In this document: positions 22,901-23,423 of the stretch, one piece after another
Numbering within the stretch: the stretch's first letter is position 1
Layout: each line of letters begins with the position of its first letter
Source: Enterobacteriaceae bacterium UBA5654
Lineage (GTDB): Bacteria > Pseudomonadota > Gammaproteobacteria > Enterobacterales > Enterobacteriaceae
Length of the DNA stretch: 23,423 bases
Direction of reading: 5' to 3'
Assembly: GCA_002421005.1 (NCBI GenBank)
Contig: DIJC01000015.1
Span: forward strand, 167,205-190,627
Program-made: the position numbers and the translations under genes
Notes under the pieces: model-generated
Told to the model about the DNA's origin: nothing
The model's database searches: none
Seen by the model: only the letters and a program-made list of their open reading frames with translations

Positions 22901-23423
22901 TCTCCGCCGGGGATAACGGTCTGGCAGGCGGTTACAGCCAGTTCTTCGGTCTGAACCATGCCATGCCGCTGGGTGAAAACGGTCTGTCCTGGAATAACGG
23001 TCTGCGTTATGACGTACACCAGTTCGACAGCAACCGCGCCATCAGCTACGGCGACGTGAGCGAAACGGCGAAATCAGCCACCCGCCAGCAGTACCTGGAG
23101 CTGCGCTCCGAAGGCCGCAGGACCTTCACCGTGCAGGAAGGGTTTGAGGTGGCGCCGTATGCGGGCGTGAAACTGCGCCACACCACCGAGGACGGCTATC
23201 AGGAGAAAGGCGCAGGCGACTTCAGCCTGAACATGAGCAGCAGCACGGAAACGGCGGTGGACTCGGTGGCGGGTATGCAGCTGAGCTACGCGGGTAAAGA
23301 TGGCTGGGCAGCAACGGCGACGCTGGAAGGCGGGCCGAACCTGAGCCACATCAGCACCGGTAAAAAAGCGTCGCTGCAGGGAGCCGCAGGCCAGCGCTTT
23401 AACGTTGAGGACGGTCAGCAGGG
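19926..23423 (+). pseudogene. BigA-like autotransporter, frameshifted and cut by the window end
   Basis: The first frame (19926-20873, 315 codons, TAG) encodes a signal peptide (1-30, ending TPVWA), a short domain with Cys47 and Cys66, a Gly/Ala-rich hydrophobic segment (79-97), acidic Pro-rich repeats, and the start of a passenger. It then ends in unrelated residues. The next frame, offset by one base, is open from 20773 to the window end. It continues with LVGMAVFSGSTIINDTTGVI, many NNGTINLG-type beta-helix rungs, and an autotransporter beta-barrel from about 22690 (RVLSNRFDMLADTAP onward). A single extra C in CCC at 20833-20835 would explain the shift. From memory, both halves match Salmonella BigA (about 1950 aa), including the C-terminal RFNVEDGQ, after which BigA has about 47 residues. 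About 700 central residues of BigA appear missing at the break. If intact it would be a surface adhesin or virulence-type protein. AAAGGA lies 8 bases before the ATG. A sequencing or assembly error is possible. Confidence 0.8.
20250..20420 (+). repeat. In-frame 30-bp tandem repeat encoding a Pro/Asp-rich linker
   Basis: Five consecutive 30-bp units (20250-20279, 20280-20309, 20310-20339, 20340-20369, 20370-20399) plus a degenerate sixth encode variants of the decapeptide DDTPLPPDNG. Units 2-4 are almost identical at the DNA level. The repeat lies between the hydrophobic segment and the passenger of the autotransporter, where BigA also has PPDDGG-type repeats, so it is probably a flexible wall-spanning or spacer stalk. 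Unit number may vary between strains. Confidence 0.9.

Noticed and set aside
21526..23019. 497-codon open frame on the minus strand opposite the autotransporter
   Set aside because: It mirrors the GC-rich, repetitive passenger and barrel coding sequence. The product is low-complexity without a recognisable domain, and the plus strand gives a clear autotransporter. It is a shadow frame.
20854..23423. Independent gene starting at GTG 20854 or ATG 20860
   Set aside because: There is no ribosome-binding site or signal peptide there, and the sequence begins mid-passenger. It is the downstream part of the frameshifted autotransporter.

Overview
The window looks like a chromosomal segment of an Enterobacteriaceae genome. 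Gene order, gene lengths and protein sequences follow the E. coli K-12 neighbourhood nadA-pnuC-zitB-ybgS-aroG-gpmA-galMKTE-modF-modE-acrZ-modABC-ybhA-pgl almost gene for gene. Divergence in the less constrained proteins (YbgS, the AcrZ tail, the ModA signal peptide) suggests a relative such as Enterobacter, Lelliottia or Leclercia rather than E. coli itself. That placement is an inference from recalled protein sequences, not a search.

Layout. 1-327: the tail of what is probably a tRNA operon, with a broken tRNA-Lys 3' fragment and a terminator, then the NadR-controlled nadA promoter. 328-2125: nadA-pnuC, NAD synthesis and nicotinamide riboside uptake. 2122-3607: zitB (zinc efflux) and ybgS (small exported protein) on the minus strand. 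3828-4968: aroG with its TyrR box. 5023-5820: gpmA with a Fur box. 5949-10331: the galactose operon galE-T-K-M on the minus strand, with a bipartite operator and a CRP site. 10558-12882: modE-modF on the minus strand. 13254-13431: acrZ with its terminator. 13513-16080: modABC, molybdate ABC import, with the ModE operator. 16081-18130: ybhA and pgl.

From about 18.16 kb the sequence departs from the core map. There is an AT-rich LysR-type regulator on the minus strand, then an 830-bp AT-rich intergenic region holding an isolated GC-rich hairpin-dense block. After that comes a plus-strand gene for a large autotransporter resembling Salmonella BigA. That gene has a net one-base frameshift near 20.83-20.85 kb and apparently lacks most of the middle of its passenger. 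Its beta-barrel runs off the window about 45-50 codons before the expected end. This 18.2-23.4 kb segment is the accessory part of the window.

The core genes group into small regulated units: NAD supply (NadR), aromatic amino acids (TyrR), iron-linked glycolysis (Fur), galactose (GalR/GalS and CRP) and molybdate (ModE). Molybdate import and efflux-pump tuning (acrZ) sit side by side. I found no CRISPR array, transposase, integrase, complete tRNA or rRNA, and no clear new multi-gene system. The best leads for something undescribed are the structured GC-rich block at 19320-19474, the rearranged BigA-like gene, and the split tRNA-Lys remnant at the left edge.
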